Assembly (NCBI GenBank): GCA_009760855.2
Contig: WPIO01000011.1
Location: forward strand, 5,594,501-5,658,500
Reading direction: 5' to 3'
Length of the DNA: 64,000 nucleotides
DNA from: Cristatella mucedo
Lineage: Eukaryota; Bryozoa; Phylactolaemata; Cristatellidae
The notes below the pieces were generated by a model, which was not told the DNA's origin, did no database searches, and was given only the letters and a program-made list of their open reading frames with translations. This document shows positions 1-12,304 of the stretch, piece by piece (position 1 is the stretch's first letter; every line of letters starts with the position of its first letter). The position numbers and the translations under genes were made by a program.

Positions 1-660
1 CTCCGACGGTGAGCAGGGCGCCGGGCGTGAGCTTCGAGTGCGCCGTAGTTCTGTGGTCACGTACACTCTTTTTTCCCCCGACCACAAGCCTTTACACTAC
101 AAAGCGGCGGTGCGACTGTGTGGACATTAATGCGCTACGCTCGCTCGGGCAAGCAGGACGCGAAGAGAACTACCGAACTGCCTACCGGCGGAAAATGGAC
201 TGTCCTTCGCTTGCAGCCTGCCCTGAGCGTGCCTCGAGGCGCGGCGACGAGGCAGACTGCTCAGGGCAGACAAAGACAAGCAGCGTCCACCGGCGGACAG
301 CAGCCTGAAGAAACGGCGGCGGCCGCGCGTCGCCTCTCGAACCAGGACAGAGGCGAGCTAGTGACGTGTGGCGGCGACGCAGATGGTCGGCCGCCGAATC
401 GGCAGGTCGTGCAGTCGCCGCAGCGGCCGCGGCAGGCACTGCGCCGCGACCTGCCCGACAATCCAAGCCCGACGACGGTTCAGCCCGTTCCACCGGTACG
501 AGCCAGCGCTGTCGCAGTCCAGTGTGCGGTGCTTGGTGCTTGACGCGCGGGACGAGCTCGGGCAGCTGTTGGCGCGGCGGCGTAGACGTAGGTGACGCGC
601 TTCTAAAGCTTCGCCTGCGAGTCGCTTGCGAGCCGCGATATGTCACGGCGCAATGAGCTC
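1..660. other. GC- and CpG-rich stretch, no gene recognised
   Basis: This stretch is visibly richer in G+C and CpG than the following kilobases. Its open frames are short, arginine-rich and overlap on both strands, as expected from base composition and not from coding. It could be a promoter-proximal CpG-rich region or the edge of an exon outside the window: a donor-like GGTGAGC begins at position 8. No product is called. Confidence 0.3.
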
Positions 661-2640
661 TGAGAATGAACTGCTCGAGTCTCGTACGAATTCAAGTGGA
701 TCTCTCGTTGGTTCGTAAGGCTTACTAAGGGAGTACGGATCGCCAAGTACGACTTCGAGCTTGACTCGTTCGTAGCACAGTTTTGCAGTCTCGCTTTCAC
801 ACTTGTGGCAATAAAGCCGCATTTGCCAGCTTCTTAGCTAAAGAGCCCCTAGAACACTCTGCCAGACCGAGAGCCTTCCGGGGTTTCTTTTTGAGATACG
901 CCTTTTTCCATCTGACACGGACTAGTAAAAGGGATTGCAGTCGACTCCGCGTATAGGAATGCACCCGTGTCGACAAATAACCATCTTTATATGTATATGT
1001 ATATGCGGCGTATTACCACATGCGGAGTGATGCTACCAGTGGGAATCAAATGCGAGACGCAGAACTGCTATTTTACAAGCGGAGTATTCCCACTACGGCA
1101 TTCTTGTAGGCGGAGTTGGCTGTACTGCCAGTGCTGCGCAGGGATCGGATCGTCGGTTGAGTTATGCGAGGCTTGAGACCGCAGTGCGCTTCTTGCAGCT
1201 CTTCTGTGACGTTTTTCTTCACTTCACTGCGGCATGCTGCTCCTCCTCTACCCATCTTTCCTCGTCGATGAAACTGTAGCACTTAAGTAAAACAGCGTCA
1301 ACGCTCGCACGCCCGATCGTAGGATAGATGGCCGAGTAGGAAGCTGGAAAGACGCTCGTCGGCGGCCATCCCATCGCTACCGCAGGCCTTTGCCAACACC
1401 TGAAACTGAAGTTCTGACTGAAAACTGAAGTTCTGACGAACGCCGTATGCGGAAACCGACACAGCAAAGATCGGTTTAAGCTGACCTGTTTGTTGTCTGA
1501 GTGACTGTAGCGCGAATGAACGAACAACGCTCGTTGGGACATTTGCTAAACGCTTACCGCCTCGGGCTTCTGGGTCTGCCACGCCGGTGGTAGCGTTTGA
1601 TGAGCCGGTGGGTAGTAACCTGTGTATTAGTTATGATCGTGCGTACGTAACTAACATCGCCTCGTTATCGTAGTTCAAATGCATTCCTATATGGTATCGA
1701 TGTTGCCAAGATCCGCGAATTATGCATTAACCAAGGAGAAGCGCCCCGAAGCCGCCGCGCGCTCCAGGGCTGAGATGCCGATCGTTTGACGGGAGCTGCA
1801 AGCTGAGTTCCAGCTCTTGTAATATTCCTAGCATTGTTTCGAACCGCTCAGCGCGTTCTCCCTCAAGCGCTACCGTGAATCTCCCTCAGTGGTCAACAGG
1901 TCTGCTATAGTTCCGGCGGCCCAACTCAACGCTTGTCTTTTGAACCGTAACTCGATGTAAAATGAAGCCCTGTTTATAAGCAACCTTATTTCTGAAAAAG
2001 GTCTCGCTTGACCTGTTCGCCTTGACTGAAACTTGGCTAATATTGGTAGACCGCCCGACAATTAGACACAACTCCGACTGGCTTCTGCTTTTTTCACACG
2101 CCTAGATCTATCAAAACAGAGGGTGGAGTCACAATTATCACACACTCGAACTTCGACTTCAAGCCATTTGCAGTACCGTCTAAGCAATCTTTCTAATATA
2201 TCGTCTTGATTTCACCCGAAAACAAGCTACCAATGGTAGCAGACGTCTATTGCTTGCGAGGTACCAAGACCTCCTTAATTTTTGATTTCTCTGATGTCAT
2301 TTCAATTCAGTGTGCAAGAAGTTAATCTTTCCTCATTATGGATGATTTCAAAATAAATTCATTATGATAACTTGTCAGACGCCTTCAGCACTGAATTTCG
2401 TGCACTGACTGACATATGGTCTCTCGCGGCTCATGTGCATGGCCCTACCCACATCATAGGCCACACGCTTGATCAAATTTTCTCATATAACTGCACTTTA
2501 TCATCAACCATTACTACCAGATCCTGCTTATCACGTGCAAATCTGATTCAGTCTACATTGTGTGCCCGCCTCATCCTCATCTAAAATCGCATGTAAATCC
2601 ATCAATCAAATCTATCCATCAAATTTCATGTCACTGCACA
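661..2640. other. Unassigned intergenic or intronic DNA
   Basis: Ordinary mixed-composition sequence. An AATAAAGC is present near 810, but there is no upstream coding sequence to attach it to. Base content becomes more AT-rich after about 2100. I see no recognisable repeat, RNA gene or exon. Confidence 0.3.
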
Positions 2641-5540
2641 CGCACGCAGCGTGAGCTTCAACGCCGGAAACGCCTGTACCGAAATCCAGCGAAATCCACC
2701 ACAGGCTATTCTAGTCCCCTATAAATCCACCACAAATCAACTGCACACAGCTCTAGAAAGTTTGAAATATTAAACTACGCTACATGTACAATGTACCCAG
2801 AAGAGTTCGTACGATTCCGCTTGCTCGAATTCGCGACGTTCATGGAAATAGTTTTAAAATGGCACAGACCAGTACCACAATCCACCTCAATCCACCAAAA
2901 TTCACTGCGTTCCACAGCGAAACGAAAGAAATCATGTTCAAAAATCTTTTTATTGCACATGAAAAGCACACACTACGCAATTGTACTTACAACAATTTCA
3001 CTTGCATTGGCTAGGCTGTCTCATGCAATGCTCTGTAATCGATTGCAGAAGCCAGAGTCAATACAGAAATCCACTACAACCCACCGAATCCACCACGGAA
3101 AATATAAATAAATTGCACAGAGCTCCAATCTTTTTATTGCATATTAAAGTGAACAGCGTTTTCTGCACACCCATGTAAAATAAAAAAGAACTGCATCCTC
3201 AAATTGTGGCACTGCAAGGCAATCGATGAAACGACCTGGAAAACTACTGCAATTAACTCTATTCCACAGCTAATCATCCTCAAATCGCCGTCGCGAAGCT
3301 CTAATTGCCATTGCATATAAGACTGCACTCATTTCAAAGTACATCACACAATTTTCCTTCATTGTGCACACATTCTAACACCATGCACAGCAATGGGCTG
3401 CAGCGGGCCGGTCCCATACTGCAGTCCACCTCAATCCGCCGCACAGCGACCAGAACGCGTACAGTATAAGCTCTTGATTATGATTGCACGCTGCTCTATT
3501 ATTATTTCCTTCTTATCTTATATTATCTGTGGTCTTGGTTATTGTATACTCGCATAACTTTACTGTAATTGCCTTGACCGTTCTGCAGCAATGTACTGCA
3601 ATCGACTGCAGTTGCTAGTACGTCAATTCATCGAAAACCGCCACACAATTACCAGAATGAGTAATTTTAAGCCACGATAGTGATTGCACGCTGCTCTATC
3701 CTTCGGATAATAAGTAATTGCACAATTTTTATAGAATTGACTCTACCATTTGGCAGCAATGCACTGCAATTGACTGCAATATCTCGGGCCAATACCGAAA
3801 TCTAAAGCAATCTGATGCAAAATGCTCAGAAATCGGTTTCGCAATGCTCCAAATTTGAATGCATGCTACAAAACACACTGGTTAAAGTCAACCGCATAAT
3901 TTTAAACAATTGCGCTCGTAGAATCTTGGGCAATGCATAGCAATCTACGGCAATGGCTCGGCTCGAAGCAGCGATCTACTACAATCCACGGCAAGTCGAC
4001 CACACATCGGCTGCACTAAGTACCAATTATCATCGCATTTCATATTTCTTTGAGTTGAAAGTAAAATCGTAAGACTTTCAAGCTATTTTGCACGTTAATT
4101 GTCAACAATGCACGGCAATTGAAAGAAATTGCACGGACCAATACGGCAATCCGTGGCACCAATCTCCAATTCTCATTGCATGTAAAATCTCTCTGAGTGC
4201 TCACATACTTTTAACCCTTTCAACCCGCTCTGACCGCTTAATCTTTGGCAATGCATGTCAACCGATGACAATGACCCGGAAAAATACGGCAATCCATTGA
4301 TCCATCGCACATCCCTGGAAAGTGACTGAGCCAAGATTAAATTTATCTTACCTGTCACAGTGCACTGTGTTTAAAGTGCAATCACATCCTTTCAACTAAT
4401 CACGCACGTACAATCGCAAGCAATGAACGGCTACCGACAGCAATGGACCGGGCCAATACCCCAACTCTCGTCTAATTGACGAGAAATTGGTAGTGTGAAA
4501 CTCCAATAGTCATTACTTATATAATTTCGCTAGGTGCAAAGTAAAACCATGGCATTTCGGCCTTTCAAGGTGCTTTGCTTGTTAACGGCCATCAATACAC
4601 TGCAATCCAGAGCGATGGTAAGGGCCGATGGCTCAATACGTGGAAAATTGACTAGACTAGGTGCAATAAACTGCAACTCTCATTTCACGTAATAGGTATC
4701 TGTTCGTCGGCATAATTTCGACCCGTTGTGTGAATTCAATTGACGGCAACACACGGCTGTCGACGGTAATTGCCCGGGGAAATACGCCAATCCATGATGG
4801 TCTGTTACAAATGGACCGACAGTTGCTGAGAGAAGCTCCAACTTTTCTTGCGTATTGCTCTACACTGCATTAAAATTTCAGCCACATCCTTTTTTCAACT
4901 ATCGACAAAGGCACAATCGAGGGCAATGCATAACAATCGACGGCAACGGCCCGGCCTCTACCACAATCTTTTCCGAATTAGGTGGAAATCGAGTGTTGAA
5001 TTTGTAATCAAAATATCACATTACGCTCACTGTGGGTGTACATACTGCTCTTTTGTGTGTTCAATCTTGGTCAATGCATGGCAAATGACGGCAATAGCCC
5101 GAGGCAACAAAGCAACCTATAATTGTCTGTTACATTTACAAACAAAGCTGGTGGGAGAAGATACAATTTTTCTTGCGTATTACATTGTATTAAAAGCGAA
5201 ACCACATCATTTAAACCAATCGCGAACGTAAATTCAAGAGCAATGCATGGCAATCGACGGCCACGGCCCGAAAAAATAGGGAAATCTATCCGTTGTAAGC
5301 GTGCATACTCAGCTCAAGTCGTGAGACCAGGGTTATGCGTCAACCAATCGTACCAGGTGAGGGAGATCTTGTGCTCAGCTGGAACAACCACACATGAAAT
5401 TTGGTGGATAGATAGAATCGAACGCATACTACAATATCAGCTCAAAATTTGGGGTCGGCAACGGTAATGTCTGGTCGATGTTATCCTAATTAGAGTGGAT
5501 TGTGGTGGATTGAGGCAATTCGTCGAACCCGCGTCCGGCC
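2640..5540 (+). repeat. Element S, copy 1: ~170-bp monomer composite repeat
   Basis: About sixteen diverged monomers follow one another at 140-180 bp spacing. Each carries a core close to GCAATGCAxGGCAATCGACGG followed by CAATGGCCCGGG, for example near 3930, 4107, 4245, 4420, 4915, 5070 and 5238. Between cores, monomers carry lines such as 'caatccac', 'aaatcgac' and a T-rich run. The monomers are distinguishable, and their order is the same as in the copies at 25.9 and 31.4 kb, so this is a dispersed composite element and not a freely expanding satellite. The right edge holds a short segment (5485-5530, ending 'gtcgaaccc') in the opposite sense that recurs at the edge of copy 3. There is no credible coding frame. 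Confidence 0.75.
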
Positions 5541-5639
5541 TTTTGAAATAGGTTCATTGACTGCGGGAGCTAAACCAGCTAAATTATGACGGTTAGCTAT
5601 TATTCAAGAATATGAGATTGTGCGATCATTCGCGATTAG

Positions 5640-6675
5640 AAGATTATGCGTCGTGCTATCGCTGAGGCCACATAAAAGGCCCGCGCCTTGAGATAGGAGG
5701 CAGGCAGTGAGGATTCGAGACTCGGAGGCCTTGGCATTGGAGCTGACGTCGGCTCTAGGCCACGAGCTGACTTCGGCTCTAGGCCACGACGTTAGCTCTT
5801 GGCCACACTGTCGTTGGAGAATATCTGTAATCTTCCGCTGCTGTTAAATTGAATTGTCTGCATTGTGGATATGGACTCTCGATTGGCTTGCTTTAGCACG
5901 AGAGCTCGTCGTCGCTGCCGTGTTTTTGATACTGTCGGCGTAACCCTGTAGCGCAGCAGCAGCCTGGCTCAATGGCTACCAGCGTCCTGCTCCCTGCACG
6001 AGCGGCTGATCGATGTCGGCTAGCCTGTCAACCCTATTGTCGCGGCGAGTTTTTCAAGGGTAGGGCGACGCAGGCGGAAGATGGCCGCCGCCGCGGGGAG
6101 TCGGCCGACAAGGGTAAGGCCGGGGTGCTCGGGGGGGGGGGGCACTTGGAACGATGGAGACGAGTGGGCCGTCCGCGACAGCGATCGAAGAAGAAGAGGA
6201 GAGAGTCAACATCGGGAGTATTCGGTGGACTCGCTATACGACTGAATGCGGTCGTTTAGCGCCCGTGCTCGAATTTTGTGTTTTGTATGTTCGCGCGTGG
6301 TCCCGGCATAGAGATTCACCGATGCGAACTAGAAATAGTTCGGTGTAGTGCGTATGGTATTCCTGCCCTTAAGGTGGAAGCGGAGCCCTAGTCCTCCAGT
6401 CAGGCTCTAGGCTCCGGTTCGGGCTCCTCGTCTTATTTGGGTCGTTCCTCACAAAAGACGTAGGTAGCCTCAGTGCGGGGGGGGGGGACGTATTTCCTCC
6501 GAAAGAGTGCACGTGCTGTTAAAGCTGAGCTCGACGAGCAGCGACTCAGTGCGCTTGCGAATAAAGCTCAGTAGAATCCCCAATCTGTGTGTCTCGCTTT
6601 CCAATTCACGCCGCGGACTCACGACCCCTTTTTAGTAACGATAAGTAGGTCGGCGCCAGAAGCGCTCGTTTCGTG
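5640..6675 (+). mobile_element. LTR-like segment (tentative)
   Basis: Several signals occur in the order expected of a long terminal repeat and leader. There is a TATA-like 'cataaaagg' near 5671. A ~24-bp direct repeat (5738-5800, core 'gagctgacgtcggctctagg') follows. A polyadenylation-type 'gaataaagctcag' lies near 6558, followed by a GT/T-rich stretch. A 'ggcgccagaagcgc' near 6652 resembles a primer-binding site. No gag or pol frame follows and no second LTR was found. The individual motifs are weak, so this could be coincidence or an unrelated promoter-like region. Two G-runs lie at about 6129-6141 and 6477-6487. Confidence 0.25.
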
Positions 6676-7119
6676 GCGGCCTGCTTATTTCGCGTAGACG
6701 CGCACCGAAAGGCAATAGGCACTAGGTTACGTCCTTTGGTAAGCGGCAGGTTAAGCCTACTCCGCCGAGCCTTCGGCGTTACGTACCTGTGTGCATTGGC
6801 GCAGCACCTACGTGTAGCTAGCCATGCTACAAGATTTAGGCATCGCCGTTATTTATCGCGCCTCAGCTGAGACTAGCGCCGTCGACGACGGCTGTGTTTG
6901 CGGCCTAGTCGTGACCGGACGTGAAAGCTGCCCTGCACGTTCGTAACCTAGGGGATGCTGCCCGCCGCAGCTGCATTCCACCAACTGCTGCGAATCAGCC
7001 AGCTCGCATACATATGTACTCGCGAGAGCGAGTCTCGTTTAGCGCTCGCGTCTGAGCTCGTGTCGCCGCGAGACTCCACTCGAGCTGCCGCTGCCGCCGC
7101 CGGAGCCGCAGTAATGTAA
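6676..7119. other. CpG-rich spacer, nothing recognised
   Basis: A GC-rich stretch between the LTR-like segment and the mosaic repeat, with CTCGAG/CGAGCG-rich text around 7020-7090. No repeat partner or gene was recognised. Confidence 0.25.
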
Positions 7120-7950
7120 CGCCGGCGAGACGGAAGTCAAGAGGGAAGTCACCGCCGTCCTCAGGAAGACTTTCCAGTCGCGGCTCCCTTCGGCCCGGAC
7201 AATCTTAACAGAGAAATAAATGTAAGTGTACGACAGCAGCCGCGAAAGAGCCAGCTCAATGGACGCGGAGATGTGCAGGCCGGCGAGAAGGAACCGACCG
7301 TTGTCCGTGAAGAGACGGGGATGAAAGTCCTGTCAAGAGTCACATCCGTAGAGACTCTTTCGAAAGCAAAACAATTTCGACATTTCTCTAGCAGCCGGTG
7401 GAAGTGAGCAGGACACTTTAGCCTTTTTATAGGCTTTAGCGCAAACCCAAGCTGGCCGAAGGCTGTGCGCCCAATGTGCACTGATGCACTAAATTGGTAT
7501 TGGCTTCGTTTCCGCTAGTGCACCGACTTCCTGAAGGTGCTCGGCCGGTTCTGCGAAGAAGAGATCCAATGATTGCACAGGCGTAGACGTCTGCGCTGTC
7601 TCCTCCTTTCATCTGCAGCTCTCATCCCGCGGGAGTTCGGAATGGCCCGTTGATGTGCAGGTCCGACAAAAAAGAAGTGACTGCACTACTGAGGCAGATG
7701 ATAATGACCTTCCGGTCGCCGCTCACATCATCCCAGACACACTTAATAGCGAACTGTATGTAAGCGAACGATGCTCTGATCACAGCCGAGAAATATCAGA
7801 AACAATGACCGATGGTGTGCGTTTCGGCAAGAAGGAACCGGCTGCGGTCCTGATTGAGACGCGGATGCTATTCCTTTCAAGGCTCACAACGGGGAATGCA
7901 AACCAATTTCGCCTAAGGCGTTGTGGCCATTATAAAAACAGTTAGGCTCA
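7120..7950 (+). repeat. Mosaic repeat, module A copy 1 (~165-bp monomers)
   Basis: Monomers recur around 7120, 7275, 7651 and 7815. Each contains a line like 'gatgtgcaggccggcaagaaggaa', then a 'gccgtcct' line and 'cttaatagcgaactgtatgtaagcgaacg', then 'gatcacagccgag'. The same text is at 13.4-14.5 kb. A central ~200-bp segment with a TATA-like 'ctttttatag' (7417) and 'gaaggtgctcggcc' (7533) is shared with 13985 and 14098. The monomer length is close to 55 codons and short frames read through parts of it, but stops and frame changes argue against a working protein. Confidence 0.65.
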
Positions 7951-7959
7951 ATATTCGAT

Positions 7960-8510
7960 GTTAAAAAAATTCATATTTATAGGCAGCTGGAGCTAAAAAA
8001 GCTGCCTTAACTTAGCTTAGGAGGTACAGCTGTCGTAGCACGACGTATACCTTACTTTGCCTCTCTCCTAGCTTGGGTGGCAAAGTCAGGCAGACCGATC
8101 TTGCAAGCTGTTCGCCTCGTGGTAGTGACTCTTAAAGTAAGCCCTCGTGCAGCTGTAGAATTCGCGATTTTTCGAAGTCGTGGGGTGTCCAGTAGCTGTG
8201 GAATTCCGCAGATAAACCTAATTTATGCGCTTTGAGCCGACCTTTTCACCGACACACATTGCAAACAAGATTATGTATACCTGTCAAGCCGAAACTCAAC
8301 CGTGATTCGATGTACATAAATGCTAGTTATTATTCATTTCGCATAAATTCCGAATTTACTAAATGCCGTATAGTTAAGTCATCATAAAGCAGATGTTGGA
8401 GATGGCGTTAATGTGAATTTCTCGGCTGCTGATGAGCGACTCCCGGTAGTGTTTATTCTAACCGCGGAGCAAGGAAGTCAGGAAATATTCTCAGTAATTG
8501 GTAGTAGGGA
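7960..8510 (+). repeat. Mosaic repeat, module D copy 1
   Basis: Starts with 'cagctggagctaaaaaagctgcc' and 'cttaggaggtaca', which recur at 14568-14610. It continues through 'cagataaacctaatttatgcgc' and 'ccttttcaccgacacac', which recur at about 11295-11345. It ends near 'gtcaggaaatattctcag', also present at 11550. Non-coding; it follows module A as it does in copy 2. Confidence 0.55.
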
Positions 8511-9349
8511 CAACAAATGAAACAAACTAGCTGAAACCGTAGTCCAGACTGTCATCAGGCATAGGTCACAATTGCCGTCGGGCACTCTAATCGTGCATGC
8601 GATGATGGCCAGGCTGGCGTCCCGGTACGAGGCCAGCACGGTTCTCAGCTCTTTAACGCTAGATAGCTCGCTCGGCCGACGCGCCCACGCGACTTTCTGA
8701 CGCACGGTGAATGATGGCGGAGTCCTACAACCTCATACGATACTGCTAGTGACGTGCAGGCGAAGTATAAATGTACGCCAGAGTTCCGACGGCTGCGGAA
8801 CGCTGCCTTTACAGCAGGAGCATCCGTGCCCCTTAAGAAAAGTCCGTATCGCAAGCGTCGAAGCAGAATCCTCGACATTAACCGTAGCGGCCAACCTCGT
8901 TCTCACGGGTGCAGTAGCAGGCAAAAAGGCGGCGGGCGATTGCCAACAGATTAAGCAAGGCCGGAATGACACACAGAGCTAATGCTTTGTTCCCAGACCT
9001 CGAGGAAACTGAGGTAACCAGAGCGTACGCTGGCGTGAGTACGTACGCGATTCGGCTGCAAGTAGCCCGGGTGTATCGGCGGCCGTAGAATACACAGGCT
9101 ACTGTTGTGCTAATACGGCGTTGTTGCTGGCGCTGCATGCGGAATATTGAGTTTATTATGTTTTATCGTCGGTGCATTGCGAGCTTCAGGTCTTTGCATA
9201 TTGCAAGCGTTGTGCCGCCACTCGAACTGATGAGCGTTGCTCGGTCATAACAACTTTCAGCTTTCAGCCTGTGTCTGCTCGGGCCTGCTTGTTTTTAATA
9301 AACCTTCACTTCACTGCTTGTCTCTGTAATGCTGTGAGAACTTGATAAT
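8511..9349 (+). repeat. Mosaic repeat, linker with module G copy 1
   Basis: The sub-segment 8699-8880 (from 'acgcacggtgaatgatggcgg' to 'gcaagcgtcgaag') aligns by eye with 17413-17585. Shared lines include 'gtgaat.atg.cggag', 'aaatgtacgcc/caacgtacgcc', 'ctgc.gaac' and 'gcgtcgag'. The rest of the linker has no partner in this window. Opposing short open frames here are arginine-rich and not convincing. Confidence 0.45.
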
Positions 9350-9890
9350 AGGAATTTGCGAACGTTTGTAATTATTAAAATAATTTGCGTAAACCTATTT
9401 CAGCTTAATATGCATTCACTTTTTCCTTGTGGCTTGTGAAGTGAAATCTAATATAAATCACTTATTTTCCAAAAACATTCTGCATTTGAAACCGGCTTAT
9501 ACAAGAAAAATTGTGAAATTCTGTCCATTTCATGGTAAGGCTCTCTTATGCGGGTTGTAGGTGAAATATGAGTTTAAATTACAAATGCGATACTTATTGG
9601 CTGTTGAACCTAATTTCTCTTTCCTACTTCGCTGACACCAGCACTTTTTCGCGCAGGCTGAAATTACCTAGGTATCGACCCAAATCCGGAAATTGTCGGA
9701 AGTACCGTCAAATGTAGTGTCATTTAACGAACGAAATAGGAATAAAGTACACAATCATCTGCAAGGCAGATGAATGCGAGAACGACAAAGTGGAATGCGG
9801 TCAGGGATTTGGAATGGGCTAGGGGATCTGTATATCTGCATACAAAATTGACTGCCTGGAAGGCCGTCAACTATCATCTTAGCATATGCG
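9350..9890 (+). repeat. Mosaic repeat, module T copy 1
   Basis: Shared lines include 'tttcagcttaatatgcattca', 'ttctgcatttgaaaccggc', 'gtgaaattctgtccatttcat', 'tcgacccaaatccgg' and 'gagaacgacaaagtggaatg'. All recur in order at 14960-15375. Shorter forms are at 10500-10690 and 12610-12900. Non-coding. Confidence 0.65.
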
Positions 9891-10499
9891 AACACATTGA
9901 ATTTGATGCTTAAGAGCTAGAGAAAATAGAAAGTACCTGGAGCAATAATTTCTTGCAATCAAATTCACTAAATTCCCTGCTGCATTACAAGAACTCGCCG
10001 CCTTACTCTTGATGTGAGGGCACCTTATCTTAGGCCGAGTCCCACGTCTGTAGCAACAAGAAGTAAACTGGAGACTTATCCTTAAATCATACACATTTAA
10101 TATTTTTTTTAAATTAATTTTCGAATTCTGCTTAACAGATGTAAAATTAAGCATTTTTTCAGTTTAGTGAGTGACTTGGACTTTCAGCAGGATTAAATGC
10201 GTGTTTGACTTTAGCGAACCACTTTAATATTAATAGCAACAATAATATATAGTATTAATGTAGTATCCCAGGAAAACAAAACTTTTCAATTCGAAATATA
10301 CATATACTAGGAAGAAAGCAGGTCACAATTACCAATATTGAATAGGTATTAGCTTTTATGCTTGTAGCTGAGCTCTCATAGGTATAACTTTTCTTAATTA
10401 AGTAAGTTACAGTTTAGTCAATGTACACTTGTCCGATTGCGGTAGCCCTTGCTTTAATCTAAAAAAGAATCAGTTTGGCGCTTCGACGCAGGTCTGGTC
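9891..10499. other. AT-rich spacer in mosaic repeat region
   Basis: AT-rich sequence between two T modules. No repeat partner, gene or structured element was recognised. Confidence 0.3.
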
Positions 10500-10690
10500 T
10501 GCAACAACAGTTAAATATAATACTATCTGCTTAATATTCATTCACTCTCTAAATATAGTCGGAAGAGTGAATTCTTACGAAAACCACTTACTTTTAGAAA
10601 AAAGATTATTCTGACTTTGAAGCTTACTTAATACAGGGATGGCTGCGAAATTCTGACTATTTCGTGGCATGGGTTTTCTAATGCGACACG
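10500..10690 (+). repeat. Mosaic repeat, module T copy 2 (interrupted)
   Basis: Carries 'tgcttaatattcattcactctc', 'aaaaaagattattctgactttgaagc' and 'cttaatacaggg', matching module T. It stops at about 10690 where a minus-strand LINE-A 3' end begins. Related repeat text ('ggtctatagtaaagttgtgata') resumes at 11163, compared with 'ggtctgtaataaagctgtgata' near 12798. The LINE fragment is therefore nested in it. Confidence 0.55.
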
Positions 10691-10693
10691 CGA

Positions 10694-11162
10694 AGAAAAT
10701 GTAACGTATATCCGTCAGTAACTCCACAAAGCCAAAAAGACTAAGTGGGTTTTGAGAGTTTTGTATAGCGAACTCACAGCCTAAGCGGCTTTCGATATGC
10801 ATTCGGTAGCCAACAGACTTCGTTTCACGCAAGAAAGAGAAAATGGGAAGCATAGCAGAGTCAGGAGAGCAGTCGAGGTAGTGAGTAGCAAGGTAGTAGC
10901 AGCCCAGGACCGCTGAAGAGGAGGAGCCATAGTCGGCAGCAGGAGTGTAGTTGTCATTGCGTAAGAATTGTGGAAGCGAGTTCCACAGTCTAGGACCTGC
11001 AGGGCTAAAGCTTCTGTCGCCAACGGTCTTTAAGCGGAGGAATGGAACAGCTAATTTATCGTCCATACAGGACCTGGGGGCGCAAAGAGGCTGAAACTGG
11101 TGCAGCAATTCAGCTAGTTACGAAAAAGCCCAGCCGTGGCGGGCCTTGTGGGTCAGCGTAAA
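10694..11162 (-). mobile_element. LINE-A 3' fragment
   Basis: On the minus strand this encodes the C-terminal end of the LINE-A reverse transcriptase protein: 'LRLKTVGDRSFSPAG' and 'RLWNSLPQFLRND', then 'SVGYRMHIESRLGCE'. The 3' UTR line 'tttgtggagttactgacgga' follows. It is 5'-truncated near 11162, as is usual for target-primed insertion. The closest relatives in the window are the copies at 29.9, 34.1 and 55.3 kb. It is not functional. Confidence 0.75.
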
Positions 11163-11590
11163 TTGAGGTCTATAGTAAAGTTGTGATACCTACCAGCTAT
11201 ATAAGTGACTCGCTGAGTAGGCGTGGTAGTAAAACTGTAGACAGTAGGCTTTCGCAAAGATTTTGGTGGTTTTGTGGCTGTGTAATTTGATTCAGCAGAC
11301 AAACCTAATCTTTGCCATCTGCGCCGATCTTTTCACTGACACGCCTTGAAAACTAGATTTTCATGACTTTCAAGTGAAAAATCAACTGATCGTACGCAGC
11401 TAAAAGCTAGCTATTATTCATAAGGATTCAGTTCTAAATAGACTAAGCAGCTTACACGTTAACCACCAGAGAAAGCTGATGCTGGCGATGACGTCAATAT
11501 CCATTACTTGTCTGCCGATGGGCGACTTTCAGTGTCTCAATACTGACCACAGATAAGGACGTCAGAAAATATTTTCAATCACAGGAACTT
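11163..11590 (+). repeat. Mosaic repeat, module D copy 2
   Basis: Contains 'cagacaaacctaatctttgcc', 'gatcttttcactgacacgcc', 'gctagctattattcat', 'gatgctggcgatgacgtcaat' and 'gtcagaaaatattttcaa', in the same order as 8210-8500. It follows the interrupted T module directly once the LINE-A insertion is removed. Confidence 0.55.
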
Positions 11591-12273
11591 GCAAAGCGAT
11601 CGGCAGCTTTACGACAACCGCTTACTACACACAAATACCATCGGGGGGTTGCATGACAGCGTTGATAATTAATGAACAAACGTCATCGTTCGTAGTAAAA
11701 AGAGCGTTGCTTAAGCCCATGGCCTGGGTTTTTTTCTTATATAATTGAGTCTTCTTTCACGCGTGACAAATGTTCAGCGGCAAAAGTGATGCGTTAGTTA
11801 AGCTAGCAAGTGATCGAGGTCCTTCCTAATCAGCATTAATAAAATACACACTGGAGATTTTCGCCTGGCAAGAAACGACACGTTTACTATCCACCAAAGT
11901 GCGTGGACTCAAGGTAGCAGATTCAACACAACCTATTTATTTTCCAAGCGAATTTCGCATCCCTGATAGCTATAGAGACTAAGTGAAATCTCGTTCTATA
12001 CGTTCGCGACCGCGAGTGTCGCTGAGACTATAGGGTAAAAAGGGGCAGCTTTTAACTAAAAATATCACAAGAAAGAAGCTTCTCGCGGCTTCTCGATCTC
12101 ACTGAGAAGAGAAAAGGTGCCTCAGAGGTCGGCGTACTCCTCGAAGCTCTTCCACGACCGCAAGACATCGGACTAGGCAGCCCCGCGGAGACGGTGCCTG
12201 CACGGAAAGTAGCCCGACGGCGGCAAAAGACGACGACCAAGGAAGCGAGAGAAACGTCCGACGGACGGACGCA

Positions 12274-12304
<31 letters not shown>

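Noticed and set aside
118-656. Arginine/alanine-rich frames at the window start
   Set aside because: Overlapping frames on both strands in a GC-rich region. No domain or splice evidence.
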